A stretch of DNA of 64,000 bases from Urophycis tenuis (GCA_036785325.1 JAXIVH010000006.1:677571-741570); one strand, 5' to 3'. Shown: positions 48,479 to 60,439, counted from the stretch's first letter. The notes: generated from the sequence alone by a model not told the origin. Made by a program: numbers and translations.

Positions 48479-49102
48479 CAGTGCAGGCCAAAAGTTTGGA
48501 CAGACCAGTTAATTTCTGCATTGAACTCCATTATAATCAACTTCATGAAATAATGATCTTGAATACTCGATGATCATTATGAGTGCACAGAAATCAGTCA
48601 AGATATGCTCAACAACTATGGGAACATTTTAGTGTTCAGTGAAAACCATTTCCAATTTCCGATTAAAAAGTTATTGAGAGAATCCCAAGTGTGCAAAATT
48701 CTCTGTGAACACAATAAAAGTTGGCAGTTTTATAGAGCCTAAAATATAAACCGCAATGCTTTTTTTACTCTTTCATGGTTTAGCACACACAAGTAAATGT
48801 GATCATAATACAATGCTTTGTTTTAGAAAATGTTTACATTTTTAGAATTTTTAAAGAATTTAAATTCTGTAATGATGGCTGCATATTGCACACTTGGTAT
48901 TCATTCTCTAAAATCAACTTGAATTAGACAATCAAAGCCAACAACTCTCAACTCCATCCCATATGTGTTCAGCACATCTTGACTTATTTTTTTTACACTA
49001 ATAATGACTGTAGAGCATTCCAGGTGATTATTTCATGAAGCTGATTATAATGGAGTTCAATGCAGAAATGAACTGGTATGTCCAAACTTTTGGCCTGTAC
49101 TG
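48479..49102. mobile_element. Tc1/mariner-type MITE with TA target sites
   Basis: Ends are CAGTGCAGGCCAAAAGTTTG on the left and the matching CAAACTTTTGGCCTGTACTG on the right, flanked by TA at 48477-48478 and 49103-49104. The inverted repeats extend about 75 bp inward (TGCATTGAACTCCATTATAA). The CAGTxCAGGCCAAAAGTTTGGACA end is a familiar fish Tc1-like terminus. The 470-bp interior has no transposase frame, so it is non-autonomous. Confidence 0.88.
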
Positions 49103-49680
49103 TACATAAAAAGGAATGTTTAAATAGGTTTATTTCCTCATAGTGTTGTGGTTGATCCAAGTGGAGAGAAGCACCAAGGGGAAACTGCAGCAATGTTGAC
49201 CCCTGCAGTCATCACATTCCTGCAGAGTGTAGGAAAACTAGGTGGGTTCAGGTCTCCATGGCTTGAACTGGATTGATAAGAGACAGGCCTAGACCTACAG
49301 CCAGCGCACAGCCAAGCTTTTCTTATTCTTTCAAGTCATTTGGTGACTTAGGGGCCAATGCTAGTAGTATTTTGAAAAGTGTAGTGAGGTCACGTGTAGT
49401 TTGTTAGCTGCTAGTGAAAACTATCCCTGAAGTTGGTTAGAGTTGCAGGGCCAGAGTGCAACTTGAGATGAAATGGGAGTTGTGTGCATGAGCATGTGAG
49501 AGTGTGCATGACTGTGCTGCTAAGGTCACTGCTGAAGCAGCTTTGTGGCAAGTTGCCTTCAGCAGCAACACAAGAATGGAACAGTAATCCACTCATCTCT
49601 GCCAGCTTCATTCTCTGGCCGATTTTAATGACCCATTACACTGCATGTTATTTTAACCTACAAGGTTTCTAAGAAATTAA

Positions 49681-50488
49681 AGTGATGGTTCGGAGTAAAA
49701 TTCACCCTGAGGTAATTTCCACCAATAATCCAGCCAAATACCCCCTCAGATGCATTTTTAGCGACGGTCAATATTGGTCAAGTTTAGGGGTATAAGCCGA
49801 ATGGCTTAGTACTGGAGTGAATGGTACAGTGTGTATATCTCGTAAATTACCCCACTAATAATGCATGGATTGTTACCCAACTTCTGTAGTAGTACATATA
49901 GGGTCTGTACTCACAAAATGAGGCATTTTAAAGTTTGTAAGTACACCAGGAGTTTATTTAAAAGAGCACATTCCTGATAGCTTCAACTCTCTGCTGCTAA
50001 CGCTACCGCTGTGTCGACGTCACTTCCGTCTTTCCGGAAAAGTTCGATGATACACGAAATGTATTGACAACTGAAATAATTGAATACTTGATATTATGTA
50101 CATTGTTTGTTGTGTACGACAGTCCCCAAATCCGGAAAGACGGAAGTGACGTCGACGCATTGGTAGCGTTAGCAGCACAGAGTTGAAGCTATCAGGAAAG
50201 TGCTCTTTTAAATAAACTCCTGGTGTACTTACAAACTTTCAAATGCCTCGTTTTGTGAGTACAGACCCTATATGTACTACTACAGAAGTTGGGTAACAAT
50301 CCATGCATTATCAGTGGGGTAATTTACGAGATATACACACTGTACCATTCACTCCAGTACTAAGCCATTCGGCTTATACCCCTAAACTTGACCAATATTG
50401 ACCGTCGCTAAAAATGCATCTGAGGGGGTATTTGGCTGGATTATTGGTGGAAATGACCTCAGGGTGAATTTTACTCCGAACCATCACT
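49681..50488. mobile_element. 808-bp fold-back element with TTAA target duplication
   Basis: Arms of about 357 bp (49681-50038 and 50132-50488) are almost perfect inverted copies; they surround a 93-bp loop. TTAA flanks both ends (49677-49680, 50489-50492), as for piggyBac and Kolobok transposons. Arms begin AGTGATGGTTCGGAGTAAAA. There is no transposase frame. A few single-base differences between arms indicate a moderately recent origin. Confidence 0.9.
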
Positions 50489-50957
50489 TTAAGCCTGTGA
50501 GTACCAAAACACTGTTCTTTACATCAATCAATGGCATTTTGTTGACTTTGTCTGTGGAATCATGCAGTCGTTGGGAAACACACTTATTAAAGCCCTGTTA
50601 GCCTGGAGTCTCACACCATGCCCCGCCTCTCTGTGTGTGGAGGAGCTGCTTCAGCCGGCCTCCAACACCAGAGCAGGCGAGAGGGAAGCAGCAGACCGGC
50701 TCAAATGTGGATGACATCCATTCTTAAGCTCCTTTTACATCAGGCACGTACCAAATAAACTGAGCGAAAACCGAGAAAAAACATTTGACACTTCCAACTA
50801 TTTAACATTGGTTACGATGTGCATCCGGCTATTTTCAATCAGAATCGCTCCAGTGATAGACATTAAATCCTCATATAGAGAAGACAAGCTTTGACTATAT
50901 ACTATGTGTTCAGAGGATTCATTTATCATAGAGGTTCACTTTTTGATCCAGGGGTGG

Positions 50958-52074
50958 CAGGGCCAACCCTAGCTTTTTGGGGGCCCTAAACAGAATTTGA
51001 TTCAAACCTTTTGGGGCCCCCTTCCCACCACCGTGGAGTCACCAGAAAATGTGAATTTAGTAGATGTGATTTCCTGTATTTTGGTTCATCTTGGGGATGG
51101 CCAGCTGGAGATGGGCAATACCTTAATTTGTTCAGATTCATAGCCTATAACCTGACTTGCAGGGCCTGCACAGGCGAACAGAGTACAGCACTGGGTTTAG
51201 CTGCCCCCAAACCATAAGCCTTCTTCAAAGGGCCTGGCCTATATTTTGGATTCAAAGTTAAGTCCACAATTGTTTATATACATTCAGGGTTCCACACAGA
51301 CATTGTGTCATAAGCAGAATTTCATGATTTAGAGGGCTTTCAGATATATCACATCACATATCCTGGGATATTTACCTGAGGGGCCCCAATCAGACATCAA
51401 CCCATAACCCATTTTGTATGAATAAGGAGCCCTATTAAGACATAACACATTCTGTATTCGATCTAGGGCCCCATTAAGAGAGTAATCCACCCTTGTATTA
51501 ATATAGTAGTTATTTACCCCAAACCAGTGTCTTTTTAACCTTCGAGGGTACTGAAATCACACATTTATTTTTAACTCTCATATTTGAAGTGAAATTCTAA
51601 GTGTGGTTTACTGAACTTGAATTGAAAAATAACAAAATACAACAGCAGGCATTGCATTTGTTGTAAACAAGTAAACCAGCTTAATGACGTTTTTTTTTTG
51701 TTTAAACTTGGAACAGATCTGCAAATGGGACAAAATAAAACCAAAATAGACAATATAAATGTAAATAATGTAATCAAAAATAAAATGTCTTATTTAAATC
51801 AAATACAAAAATAAATAGATACTTAAATAATTAAAGTGCCTCAGTATTGCACTTATGTTTCTAAAACTTTTAACTTTAGTTTTCAACTTCTTAAAACAGT
51901 CACTAAAAATATTAAATAAATTATTTGCTAAAATAATGACAAAACTGAATACTAAAAATGAAGAATAATAACAACAAGGGTTCAACAATGACAATTATTC
52001 CTGAAAACTAAAACAAAAAAAGGTGGCCAGGGGGCCCCAAGCGACTTAGTTCTCTCATGCTTGGGCCGGCCCTG
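50958..52074. mobile_element. hAT-type non-autonomous transposon with 8-bp target duplication
   Basis: AGGGGTGG is duplicated exactly at 50950-50957 and 52075-52082. The ends are CAGGGCC...GGCCCTG, with subterminal GGGGGCCC on the left and GGGGCCCC on the right. The interior (1117 bp total) is A/T-rich on the right half and has only short frames, with no transposase recognised. Confidence 0.85.
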
Positions 52075-52268
52075 AGGGGTGGGAGCATTTGGAGCGTTCT
52101 TTAATGCTTGTGTTTTTGAGGTTGTTTCCCTGCTATAGCGTACATTTACACTCTGCAGTGCAAGTGCTTGTAGCACCGACTGCTGTCGAGATGAATGACC
52201 ATTGCATTTAACAGATGCCGCTAATTATCACTCTATTAATATAATTAGCGCTATGTAAAAAGACAAAC

Positions 52269-52295
52269 CTACCTTAAGTTGAGAAACTTAAGGTA
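52269..52295. repeat. perfect hairpin, 11-bp arms
   Basis: TACCTTAAGTT, a GAGA loop, then AACTTAAGGTA. Confidence 0.9.
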
Positions 52296-52619
52296 TGATC
52301 TGTAACATTTTCGCATTAAAATATCTAAAAATGACTAGGTCTATGTTACTGTATATTGTTGAGTTATGTACTTACATTATTCCTTCCCATTGTTTCCAAC
52401 AATGTTCAAACCCTGAGGAATCCCTAGGTTTAGAATGGCCCTTACATCTGATCGCATGTCGCATGCCCTTAACTTTCAGGGAAACACGACAACGGGAATC
52501 CAAAAGAGACCTCATTTATTGATGTGATATTTCAATGTCGATCTAAGTTACTATGATGTGCTATTTTGACAAGTGGCTCATCAGACTTTTACCTTTAGTG
52601 GGTCATTTAAAAAATACAG

Positions 52620-53571
52620 GGGCGGTATTACTAAAGATTATGAGAACCAGAGAGCTCCTAACTTAGCCTAAAAATTCCTAGCTAGGAGTCTTAGCTTAAG
52701 AGTGATTCCAGAACATTCTCAGAGAACTCTGAGGAAGGATTGGACAAAAACTCTTATTTTAGTGAGGAGGTGTGGTTGACCCCGTTGCTAGGTATGACTC
52801 ATTCTTTTAAAAGATGTGATTGGTTGACCCTAAACGCTGGATAAAAATACACTCTTGGTGATACTGGGCATAGAATGGACCATGAAATCAATAGACCTAA
52901 TCATAGAATCTAATCTCTATGAAGACTGTGTAATTATGAATAATATTTTACATAAAAAGAACATCTTTGTTAAATAAATACTAAGCCATACTTTAAAATT
53001 ATCCCACAAATTGTGTCACAATATGAGGGTGTGACAGCGCTTTCAGTGTTTGCTTGATCACATTGCTGATGGAGGGTTGTGACAGACCCAAGTCATCACT
53101 GCTGCATTGTTGCATTTTTCAGTTGCTAAATACCTTACAGTTGTGATGACTTTCATTTCCGGCGATATTGCGTTGTGGCTTTGGGTTGGAGAAGTGAGTG
53201 CATCTCTCATGAGATCTACCACAAACATGATTCCTGCACGAACCAATCTGTAGCGTTTAATTAGCTCACTGTCAGTGAGCTCAATTCAGTGTTTGGAGAA
53301 TATTTCTCCTGCCTCTTCTTTCAGCCATTTTCTCCTCTGCTTAAGAAACTCTCCTAAGTCTCTTAAAAGTCCTCCTCCCTGCTCTTAGCAGATTTCACCT
53401 TAGGAGCTCTCTTAAGAGCTAAGATTCTTTAGGAATACCTTTTATCTTTACTAGGATTTAGTCTTAACTTTGAGGGGAAGTTCTAAGAAAATGTCATGAT
53501 TCTAAGAATTTTCTTAGAATTTGGCCACTAGGAGCAACTCTTTGTGCAGATAATCTTTAGTAATCCGGCCC
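52620..53571 (-). mobile_element. PIF/Harbinger transposon remnant with 3-bp target duplication
   Basis: Terminal repeats GGGCGGTATTACTAAAGATT and (reversed) GGGCCGGATTACTAAAGATT are flanked by CAG on both sides (52617-52619, 53572-53574). On the minus strand it encodes the start of a HARBI1-like transposase: LTDSELIKRYRLVRAGIMFV, VDLMRDALTSPTQSHNAISP, EMKVITTVRYLATEK. A frameshift follows at the SDDLGxSQPS position, and the catalytic part is missing. The copy is an internally deleted 952-bp derivative. Confidence 0.88.
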
Positions 53572-53647
53572 CAGATCTGTGTCCATCTGAAAGCAGGGCA
53601 CTCTCTGCTGCTCATGGGTTTTCCCTTACATTTTAGAACTACGTGCT

Positions 53648-54134
53648 CTCCCACTCTCTCTCCAACACACTGATCTGCTCTCACTCTCTCTCTCCAACAC
53701 ACTGATCTACTCTCACTCTCTCTCTCCAACACACTGATCTGCTCTCACTCTCTCTCTCCAACACACTGATCTACTCTCACTCTCTCTCTCCAACACACTG
53801 ATCTGCTCTCACTCTCTCTCTCCAACACACTGATCTGCTCTCACTCTCTCTCTCCAACACACTGATCTGCTCTCACTCTCTCTCTCCAACACACTGATCT
53901 TCTCTCACTCTCTCTCTCCAACACACCGATCTGCTCCCACTCTCTCTCCAACACACTGATCTGCTCTCACTCTCTCTCCAACACACTGATCTGCTCTCAC
54001 TCTCTCTCCAACACACTGATCTTCTCTCACTCTCTCCAACACACTGATCTTCTCTCACTCTCTCTCCAACACACTGATCTTCTCTCACTCTCTCTCCAAC
54101 ACACTGATCTTCTCTCACTCTCTCCAACACACTG
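53648..54134 (+). repeat. 28-34-bp minisatellite, CTCTCTCCAACACACTGATC
   Basis: About 15 copies built on CTCCAACACACTGATCTKCTC and a variable (TC)n spacer occur. Unit length changes with the spacer, and the right half has shorter units. Minus-strand frames reading ERVREDQCVG are artefacts. Confidence 0.94.
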
Positions 54135-54603
54135 ACAAAGGAATGGCCTAAGAGCCCCTCTATGCACACTCCAAAAGAGCAACAATCTTTATAGAGCTGT
54201 CTATGGACCTTTTCAGGCAGGGAATAGAATAAGAAGAATTTTGTATTGCATGAAATGAACTACAAATTAAACTGAAATACAACTGTCAACAACAAACATT
54301 GTCAGCTGGAGATACTTAAGAAGGAATCTCAGAGTTGTCATCCCGTCTTGTGTGGTACTCTGGATGTGCAGGGGTTTTCTGATCTGTCTGGATGGTATGT
54401 TGGCTTTCTGCTGCCCCTTGGTTGAAGCAGGAGACATGTCGGGCAACCAACAACCTCCCCTGAGGTTCCCTCATACAGGGATGAGGGACTCTTGGGAATT
54501 GGGATCATCTTAAACTCCTCAAACACTTCATCACAGACAAGCCTCAACAGATGGCCCAGATTATCTGTAAATATTGCATTCATAGTCACTAGTAAATGAC
54601 AAT

Positions 54604-54655
54604 GTAAATGTCCTTCCTCGAAGGACATTGGGGACATTTGGTGACGTCACCAAAT
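54604..54655. repeat. two adjacent small palindromes
   Basis: AATGTCCTT/AAGGACATT with a 5-base loop is followed by the self-complementary TTTGGTGACGTCACCAAA, which includes a consensus CRE (TGACGTCA). Confidence 0.85.
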
Positions 54656-54659
54656 CACA

Positions 54660-55490
54660 GAAGTAAATGCTGACTGCACACGAGGAGTTTCAGGCAGTTC
54701 AGCAGAGGTGTTTTCTGTGGGAGTAACTCCCTTTTTGGCGTGGACTTGAAGCTTTGGAGCTCTGTGTTTTCCAGCCTGTGGTGGGCGAGGGGACTGCAGG
54801 TGGTACATGGGATTTCATTCTTGAAATAGGCAAATTTGCAATAAAGGAAAAAACATATGAATATAATTGAAAATACATGTATTTCAAATATTTGTTAAAT
54901 ATTGAATGAAATAATATGGCTTCTTTAAAAAATAGTGTCACTTCACATTGTAATGATTTCCATTGATATTTTGTGTAAATTAGTTTTTTGCTGCAGGCAA
55001 AAAACAATTCTTTACTGTTTGCAGATGAGCTGGTCCACGAAAGGTCTAGTTGACAATTTAGTGGTACGCCTAAGGTCAAAGGTTGGGAACCACCTGCTTA
55101 GCAGACCTTATACATTGATTAAAGCCTATATAAGACACTAAAGGAAAGGGAAATGTTGACCCCTTTTAAAAATGCTGTTACCGCCACCATGTCGGCCTGG
55201 ATGACTTTAAAATGAATGTTGCTTTATCGCAAAATGGAAATGGCGTTGTATGTGTGCAGTCCTGTTCAGCTCCATTATACTACCATTAGTTCATTTGCTT
55301 TCCTACACTCACCCACATTTTGGTAGGTGAGGTATACCCGCACACTTTGGTTATACTTTGATATTTCACTCTAACAATATCAGCTGTGAGTATTTATGCG
55401 TGGCTGTAATTATGTAAGACTTTGCAGCTTTGCATGCATGTGAAATGAGGAAGTACATTTGCCTGATAGAACATGCAAGTATGTAAAGGG
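54660..55490. other. intergenic DNA, mostly unassigned
   Basis: The block AAGGTTGGGAACCACCTGC near 55079-55097 resembles the end of a fish DNA transposon. The rest shows nothing I can name. Confidence 0.4.
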
Positions 55491-55497
55491 TAAAGGG

Positions 55498-55660
55498 GCA
55501 TTTAGCAGACACTTTAGTCCAAAGCGACTTACAATCACTACATTTTGTGGGGTTCGACATGTGGACAGTTGGAGGAGGGGGAGGGGCATCAAGGGGATTG
55601 AACCACCGACCGTACAGTTAGTGGACGACCCGGTCTATCCACTGAGCTACTGCCGACAAC
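55498..55660 (-). mobile_element. tRNA-derived SINE fragment
   Basis: On the minus strand GTAGCTCAGTGGATAGACCG (A-box) and GGTGGTTCAATCCCC (B-box) are spaced as in a tRNA gene. They are followed by a body ending AAGCGAC...AGTGTCTGCTAAATG, a sequence shared with other fish repeats. It lacks a foldable acceptor stem. Confidence 0.75.
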
Positions 55661-55739
55661 TAGTTAGATCACTAGTTGTCTGCTTATGTTGTGGACCAAT
55701 CACAGCGCAAAGGGTAGTGCTGTGATTAAATCAAGTCTG

Positions 55740-57360
55740 GCTTTCGAACTGTACCAGTCACTGCTCTCCCACGCCTCTCAATGACTAGTCAAATTACGCA
55801 AGACAAGCCTAGTCCTGTAGATGTCAGTTGTGATGAAACTTTAAAAAAGGAGAACAGAAATAGTAGACAGCCCAGGTGCTTTTGGCTGTTGGGTCATTTT
55901 ATTCAATACATGTGCAATGGCCATGGGACTTATGGGCTATACACTTTGTACCTCCTAAAGTAAAGGGCAAATAAGGAAACTTAATGCAGTCCATCAAGGA
56001 TTTGTTGTCATTTGATATGAGATAAGATGCCTTAGCCTCTTACAGTGAGTGGTTTACATCGATGGGAAATGGATTCTCTAAAGGTGCTGATAATCCATAA
56101 TTGTCTGCTTGATTGTAACATTTTTCAGATGATCATGTAAATGCTGGTTGCCATCTTTGCATTGTAAGAAAGCATATGAACTAGTCATTTGTATGAGCTT
56201 TGTATGTGTGCCACCAAGCTTTTATATAAGAGTAATGAGTGACTAAAACACAGCTGTTTACAGCCTAGTTTAAAGGCTAAATGCTGGTGCTAGTTGCTTA
56301 TTAGCCAAACAAGGTTTGGCAGGGCTAGCTAGGAGACTCCTGCATTTTACTATTCTCATTTAAGACTCCCATTCATGCCATAGACCTCTGATAGGCCTGA
56401 GAAAACTGGCAGGCTGATAGATACATTGGTGACATTGGTTACCTCAAACCAACAAATACACACAAACAAAACATTGCTCTGTATGTGGGATGTCCTCCTT
56501 GTTGGCCAGAGATGAGCATCCACAACTTGGGCCTGGAGACTTGTCACCATGTAGGGCCAACAGCCCAAACAGCAGCAGAGAGTTAATGTCAGGACAGGCC
56601 ATAAATAGCCAGGCTGTGTTTGTCCTATATTAAACAATGTTGTACAGAGAATAGTAAAGTCATAATTGGAGTGAGGTCATAAGTCACACAGCTCTTCTTT
56701 TTATAGGATCCAACCCGTTTTATGTCCGTACTCGTCCTCAGGTAGCTTGACATGTCTTTAAGTATTGTTTGCTTGTTTACATGCCATTCATGATTAAAAA
56801 GGCTCTGAAATAAATGTAAGATATCCCCATGGAACTGTTATTACACAACACATTAGTGTTCTGTAGCTGCATGTACATGTAAATAGTTGTATAGTTTGTT
56901 TTATAGAATTACTTTGTGAAGATCTACATAAGGTGGGGAATTGTGTATGAAAATGTGTCAGGTCATGGAATCCAAGGACACAAGTCGCCAAAACAACATT
57001 TGCGCAAATTAACAAAGAAGTGATTTTTTTATTCAAAATGAGTGATTTTCATTTTTTTTCAGAATCTGTTAGTTGAGCTCACAGAGAAGCCTCTCCATGT
57101 TTCAGATAACAGTATTGGTTTCTTCAAAAGTGGTCTCCATGACCTGACACAATGTCCTACACATTTCCTCTATACTAGTCTAGTTTCTACACCTGCAGTT
57201 AAGTAGAGGTGACTGACTATGATATAGGGGAACATTGTTGGCCTAGGGCTCTTTCTTCCTATGCCTGTCTTGGAAGTGTTGTCAGCCCAGTAGCTCAACC
57301 CAGTCGGAGATAGGTTTGAGCTTGTCAATCTGATGCTGATCTTTTCCATTTTTGTAGTCC
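55740..57360. other. intergenic DNA with one 16-bp inverted repeat
   Basis: TGTGTCAGGTCATGGA at 56954-56969 is exactly inverted at 57136-57151, and the two bound a 198-bp segment. Nothing else recognised. Confidence 0.5.
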
Positions 57361-57446
57361 AAATGTGTTCTGTTATCCCTTTGTGAAAGGTGTTACATTC
57401 ATTTCACTGGCACAAATGATTTACATGAAGCTCTCTGCCCCCCCAG

Positions 57447-57753
57447 GTTTGATTGGCGTCCAGCCTGGTCTGTGTGTCCACCAGACAGACCTCCACCTTC
57501 AGGTTCAGCCTTCTCCTCGTCCCTCTTTGAGCAGCCATGCCTCCACCTGTGGGTGGGCCCACAGGGTACACCCCTCCCGAGGGCGGCTGGGGCTGGGCGG
57601 TGGTGGTGGGAGCCTTCATCTCCATTGGCTTCTCCTACGCCTTCCCCAAATCCATCACAGTCTTCTTCAAGGAGATTGAGGTGATCTTCAACGCGACGCC
57701 CAGCCAGGTGTCCTGGATCTCCTCCATCATGTTGGCCGTCATGTATGCAGGAG
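57447..57753 (+). CDS. slc16a1: slc16a1 first coding exon (5' UTR 57447-57536, CDS from 57537)
   Basis: SLC16A1 (MCT1) co-transports L-lactate, pyruvate and ketone bodies with a proton across the plasma membrane. A CTGCCCCCCCAG acceptor ends at 57446 and the ATG is at 57537. The protein starts MPPPVGGPTGYTPPEGGWGW, then AVVVGAFISIGFSYAFPKSI. This gives the family signature [DE]G[GS][WF][GA]W at residues 15-20, transmembrane helix 1, and Lys38, the proton-coupling lysine of mammalian MCT1. It continues to VSWISSIMLAVMYAGG (helix 2). The donor GAG/GTGAGC is followed at once by a (TG)n array. Similarity is closest to MCT1 and less close to MCT2, whose start lacks the GGPxGYTPP segment. The 1a/1b paralogue is not decided. 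Confidence 0.92.
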
Positions 57754-57758
57754 GTGAG

Positions 57759-57868
<110 letters not shown>

Positions 57869-58493
57869 TACACCCTGAGTAGCACATAGTAACTTAATCA
57901 ATGAAGAGATATTGTTAGTCTCAATCAGCTGTCACCAAATAAGCCATGTGGGCCCACACCCAACTATACGTAATATAATCTATGTGGCGTATATAGTATG
58001 ACCATTAATCCAAGTTGGACAAATATGTTTCAGATTACTTTTATCAATGTGGTTTCATGTCAGATGAAAATATATCTTTCCCTGCCACCCAATAAAAGTA
58101 TTTCATTCCAAGTGCAGGCTGCCCTCCAAGGTCTCAGATCTTTCAATGAATCCTCAGTGAATGAAAACCATATCAAACACACTTCTTCTCACGTTTGCCC
58201 TGAACAAATCCCATGTCTGACTATTAAAGAAAAGGCTCCAATCAAAGAACTGCACACTAAAATAACAACCAATAGCAACAATAAATGCTTAATGCACGTC
58301 TTAAATGCCAATCGTATTTCGTCTGATTAAGAGTAAACATTTCCCTTTGGCAACACTTGGCAAAAAGCCATCTTATTCACCTTTAAAGAAAGACTTTTAG
58401 ATTTGACTCCAGATGTCAGCAAGAACCACTGGATGGGACACCCCCAGGCCCATGGCTCCAAGCTAATGTCAAGCAGACATAGTGTGCCTTGTT

Positions 58494-58495
<2 letters not shown>

Positions 58496-58565
<70 letters not shown>

Positions 58566-58570
58566 GGAGA

Positions 58571-58637
<67 letters not shown>

Positions 58638-58699
58638 GGAGAGAGGGAGAGAGGGAGAGAGGGAGAGAGGGAGAGAGGGAGAGAGAGAGAGAGAGAGAG
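58496..58699 (+). repeat. (GA)n array with GGGA interruptions, about 204 bp
   Basis: It is pure purine on the plus strand. Blocks of GAGAGGGA repeat in two clusters, suggesting internal duplication. Confidence 0.97.
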
Positions 58700-58867
58700 C
58701 ACATGCAGCAAAGACTGGGTTTTTTTTTGTGCATCTCTGGCAACATCTGGTAGTGATGGTAAACATTATGGGTTTGGTATTAAAAGAAAATATTTCCACT
58801 AAGACATAGGACCACTTAGGACTACTCATGCTTGCTAAATGAGAGATGGTTCTAGTCCTTTATTCTG

Positions 58868-58905
58868 ATCTGTACATCCCTGTGCTTTCAGTACACAGGG
58901 ATGTT
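58868..58905. repeat. perfect hairpin, 11-bp arms
   Basis: ACATCCCTGTG and CACAGGGATGT are separated by nine bases, just before the 26-bp minisatellite. Confidence 0.88.
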
Positions 58906-58962
58906 CTGACACTGACAACTTGTGTCAGCCAGTGACCCCCCCCTTTCTGTTCTGTGCTACTC

Positions 58963-60029
58963 GCCTGTTCTACTGTTCTGTTGTGCTACTCGCCTGTTCT
59001 ACTGTTCTGTTGTGCTTCCCTGTTCTACTGTTCTGTTGTGCTTCCCTGTTCTACTGTTCTGTTGTGCTACTCGCCTGTTCTACTGTTCTGTTGTGCTTCC
59101 CTGTTCTACTGTTCTGTTGTGCTTCCCTGTTCTACTGTTCTGTTGTGCTACTCACCTGTTCTACTGTTCTGTTGTGCTTCCCTGTTCTACTGTTCTGTTG
59201 TGCTTCCCTGTTCTACTGTTCTGTTGTGCTACTCGCCTGTTCTACTGTTCTGTTGTGCTTCCCTGTTCTACTGTTCTGTTGTGCTTCCCTGTTCTACTGT
59301 TCTGTTGTGCTTCCCTGTTCTACTGTTCTGTTGTGCTTCCCTGTTCTACTGTTCTGTTGTGCTTCCCTGTTCTACTGTTCTGTTGTGCTTCCCTGTTCTA
59401 CTGTTCTATGGTACTCGCCTGTTCTACTGTTCTGTTGTGCTTCCCTGTTCTACTGTTCTGTTGTGCTTCCCTGTTCTACTGTTCTATGGTACTCGCCTGT
59501 TCTACTGTTCTGTTGTGCTTCCCTGTTCTACTGTTCTGTTGTGCTTCCCTGTTCTACTGTTCTGTTGTGCTTCCCTGTTCTACTGTTCTGTTGTGCTTCC
59601 CTGTTCTACTGTTCTATGGTACTCGCCTGTTCTACTGTTCTGTTGTGCTTCCCTGTTTTCCTGTTCTGTTGTGCTTCCCTGTTCTACTGTTCTATGGTAC
59701 TCGCCTGTTCTACTGTTCTGTTGTGCTTCTCTGTTCTACTGTTCTATGGTACTCGCCTGTTCTACTGTTCTGTTGTGCTTCCCTGTTCTACTGTTCTATG
59801 GTACTCGCCTGTTCTACTGTTCTGTTGTGCTTCCCTGTTCTACTGTTCTGTTGTGCTTCCCTGTTCTACTGTTCTGTTGTGCTTCCCTGTTCTACTGTTC
59901 TGTTGTGCTTCCCTGTTCTACTGTTCTGTTGTGCTTCCCTGTTCTACTGTTCTGTTGTGCTTCCCTGTTCTACTGTTCTGTTGTGCTTCCCTGTTCTACT
60001 GTTCTGTGGTACTCGCCTGTTCTACTGCC
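58963..60029 (+). repeat. 26-bp minisatellite, CCTGTTCTACTGTTCTGTTG
   Basis: About 40 copies of CCTGTTCTACTGTTCTGTTG + TGCTTC occur, with 29-bp TGCTACTCG and 26-bp ATGGTACTCG variants. Because 26 is not a multiple of three, each frame cycles through all three readings of the unit. None of those contains a stop, so all three plus-strand frames stay open for about 400 codons (LLFCCASLFYCSVVLPCSTV). None is a gene. Confidence 0.96.
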
Positions 60030-60367
60030 ATATTTTACAGTTCCACGCTGTTGTGCTGTGTTATACCTGTCACCACGTGGTTGTGTGGTTTGTATAAGTG
60101 CATTACTGAGCTCAATAGCCACAATGTGCTTGGCAATCTATGCTGAGTTTTGTCGACACACACATACGCAGCACCTTACCAACTAGGCTTCAGGGGTTAA
60201 TCCCTATCTTTCTGCAGCAAAGACTGTCTTAAAGGGTTGTTGTTGTTGAATATGAAGCCCCTTGAAACGGTTGTGATTAATTTGTTATATAAACAAACTT
60301 GAATAGACCTCACTCAAGCATGCATGTGTGAGAGCAGAAAGACAGCCTCTCCTTGGCCTCTCTACAA

Positions 60368-60410
60368 GGTTAGGGTTAGGGTTAGGGTTAGGGTTAGGGT
60401 TATGGTTAGG
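60368..60410 (+). repeat. interstitial telomeric repeat (TTAGGG)n
   Basis: Five consecutive perfect vertebrate telomere units, then TTATGG and TTAGGG, lie inside the slc16a1 intron. Confidence 0.93.
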
Positions 60411-60439
60411 GGCTTGCATGCTGCAAGGTTGCATGCTGC

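Noticed and set aside
60368..60410. Chromosome end
   Set aside because: Telomere units are few and flanked on both sides by ordinary intron sequence.
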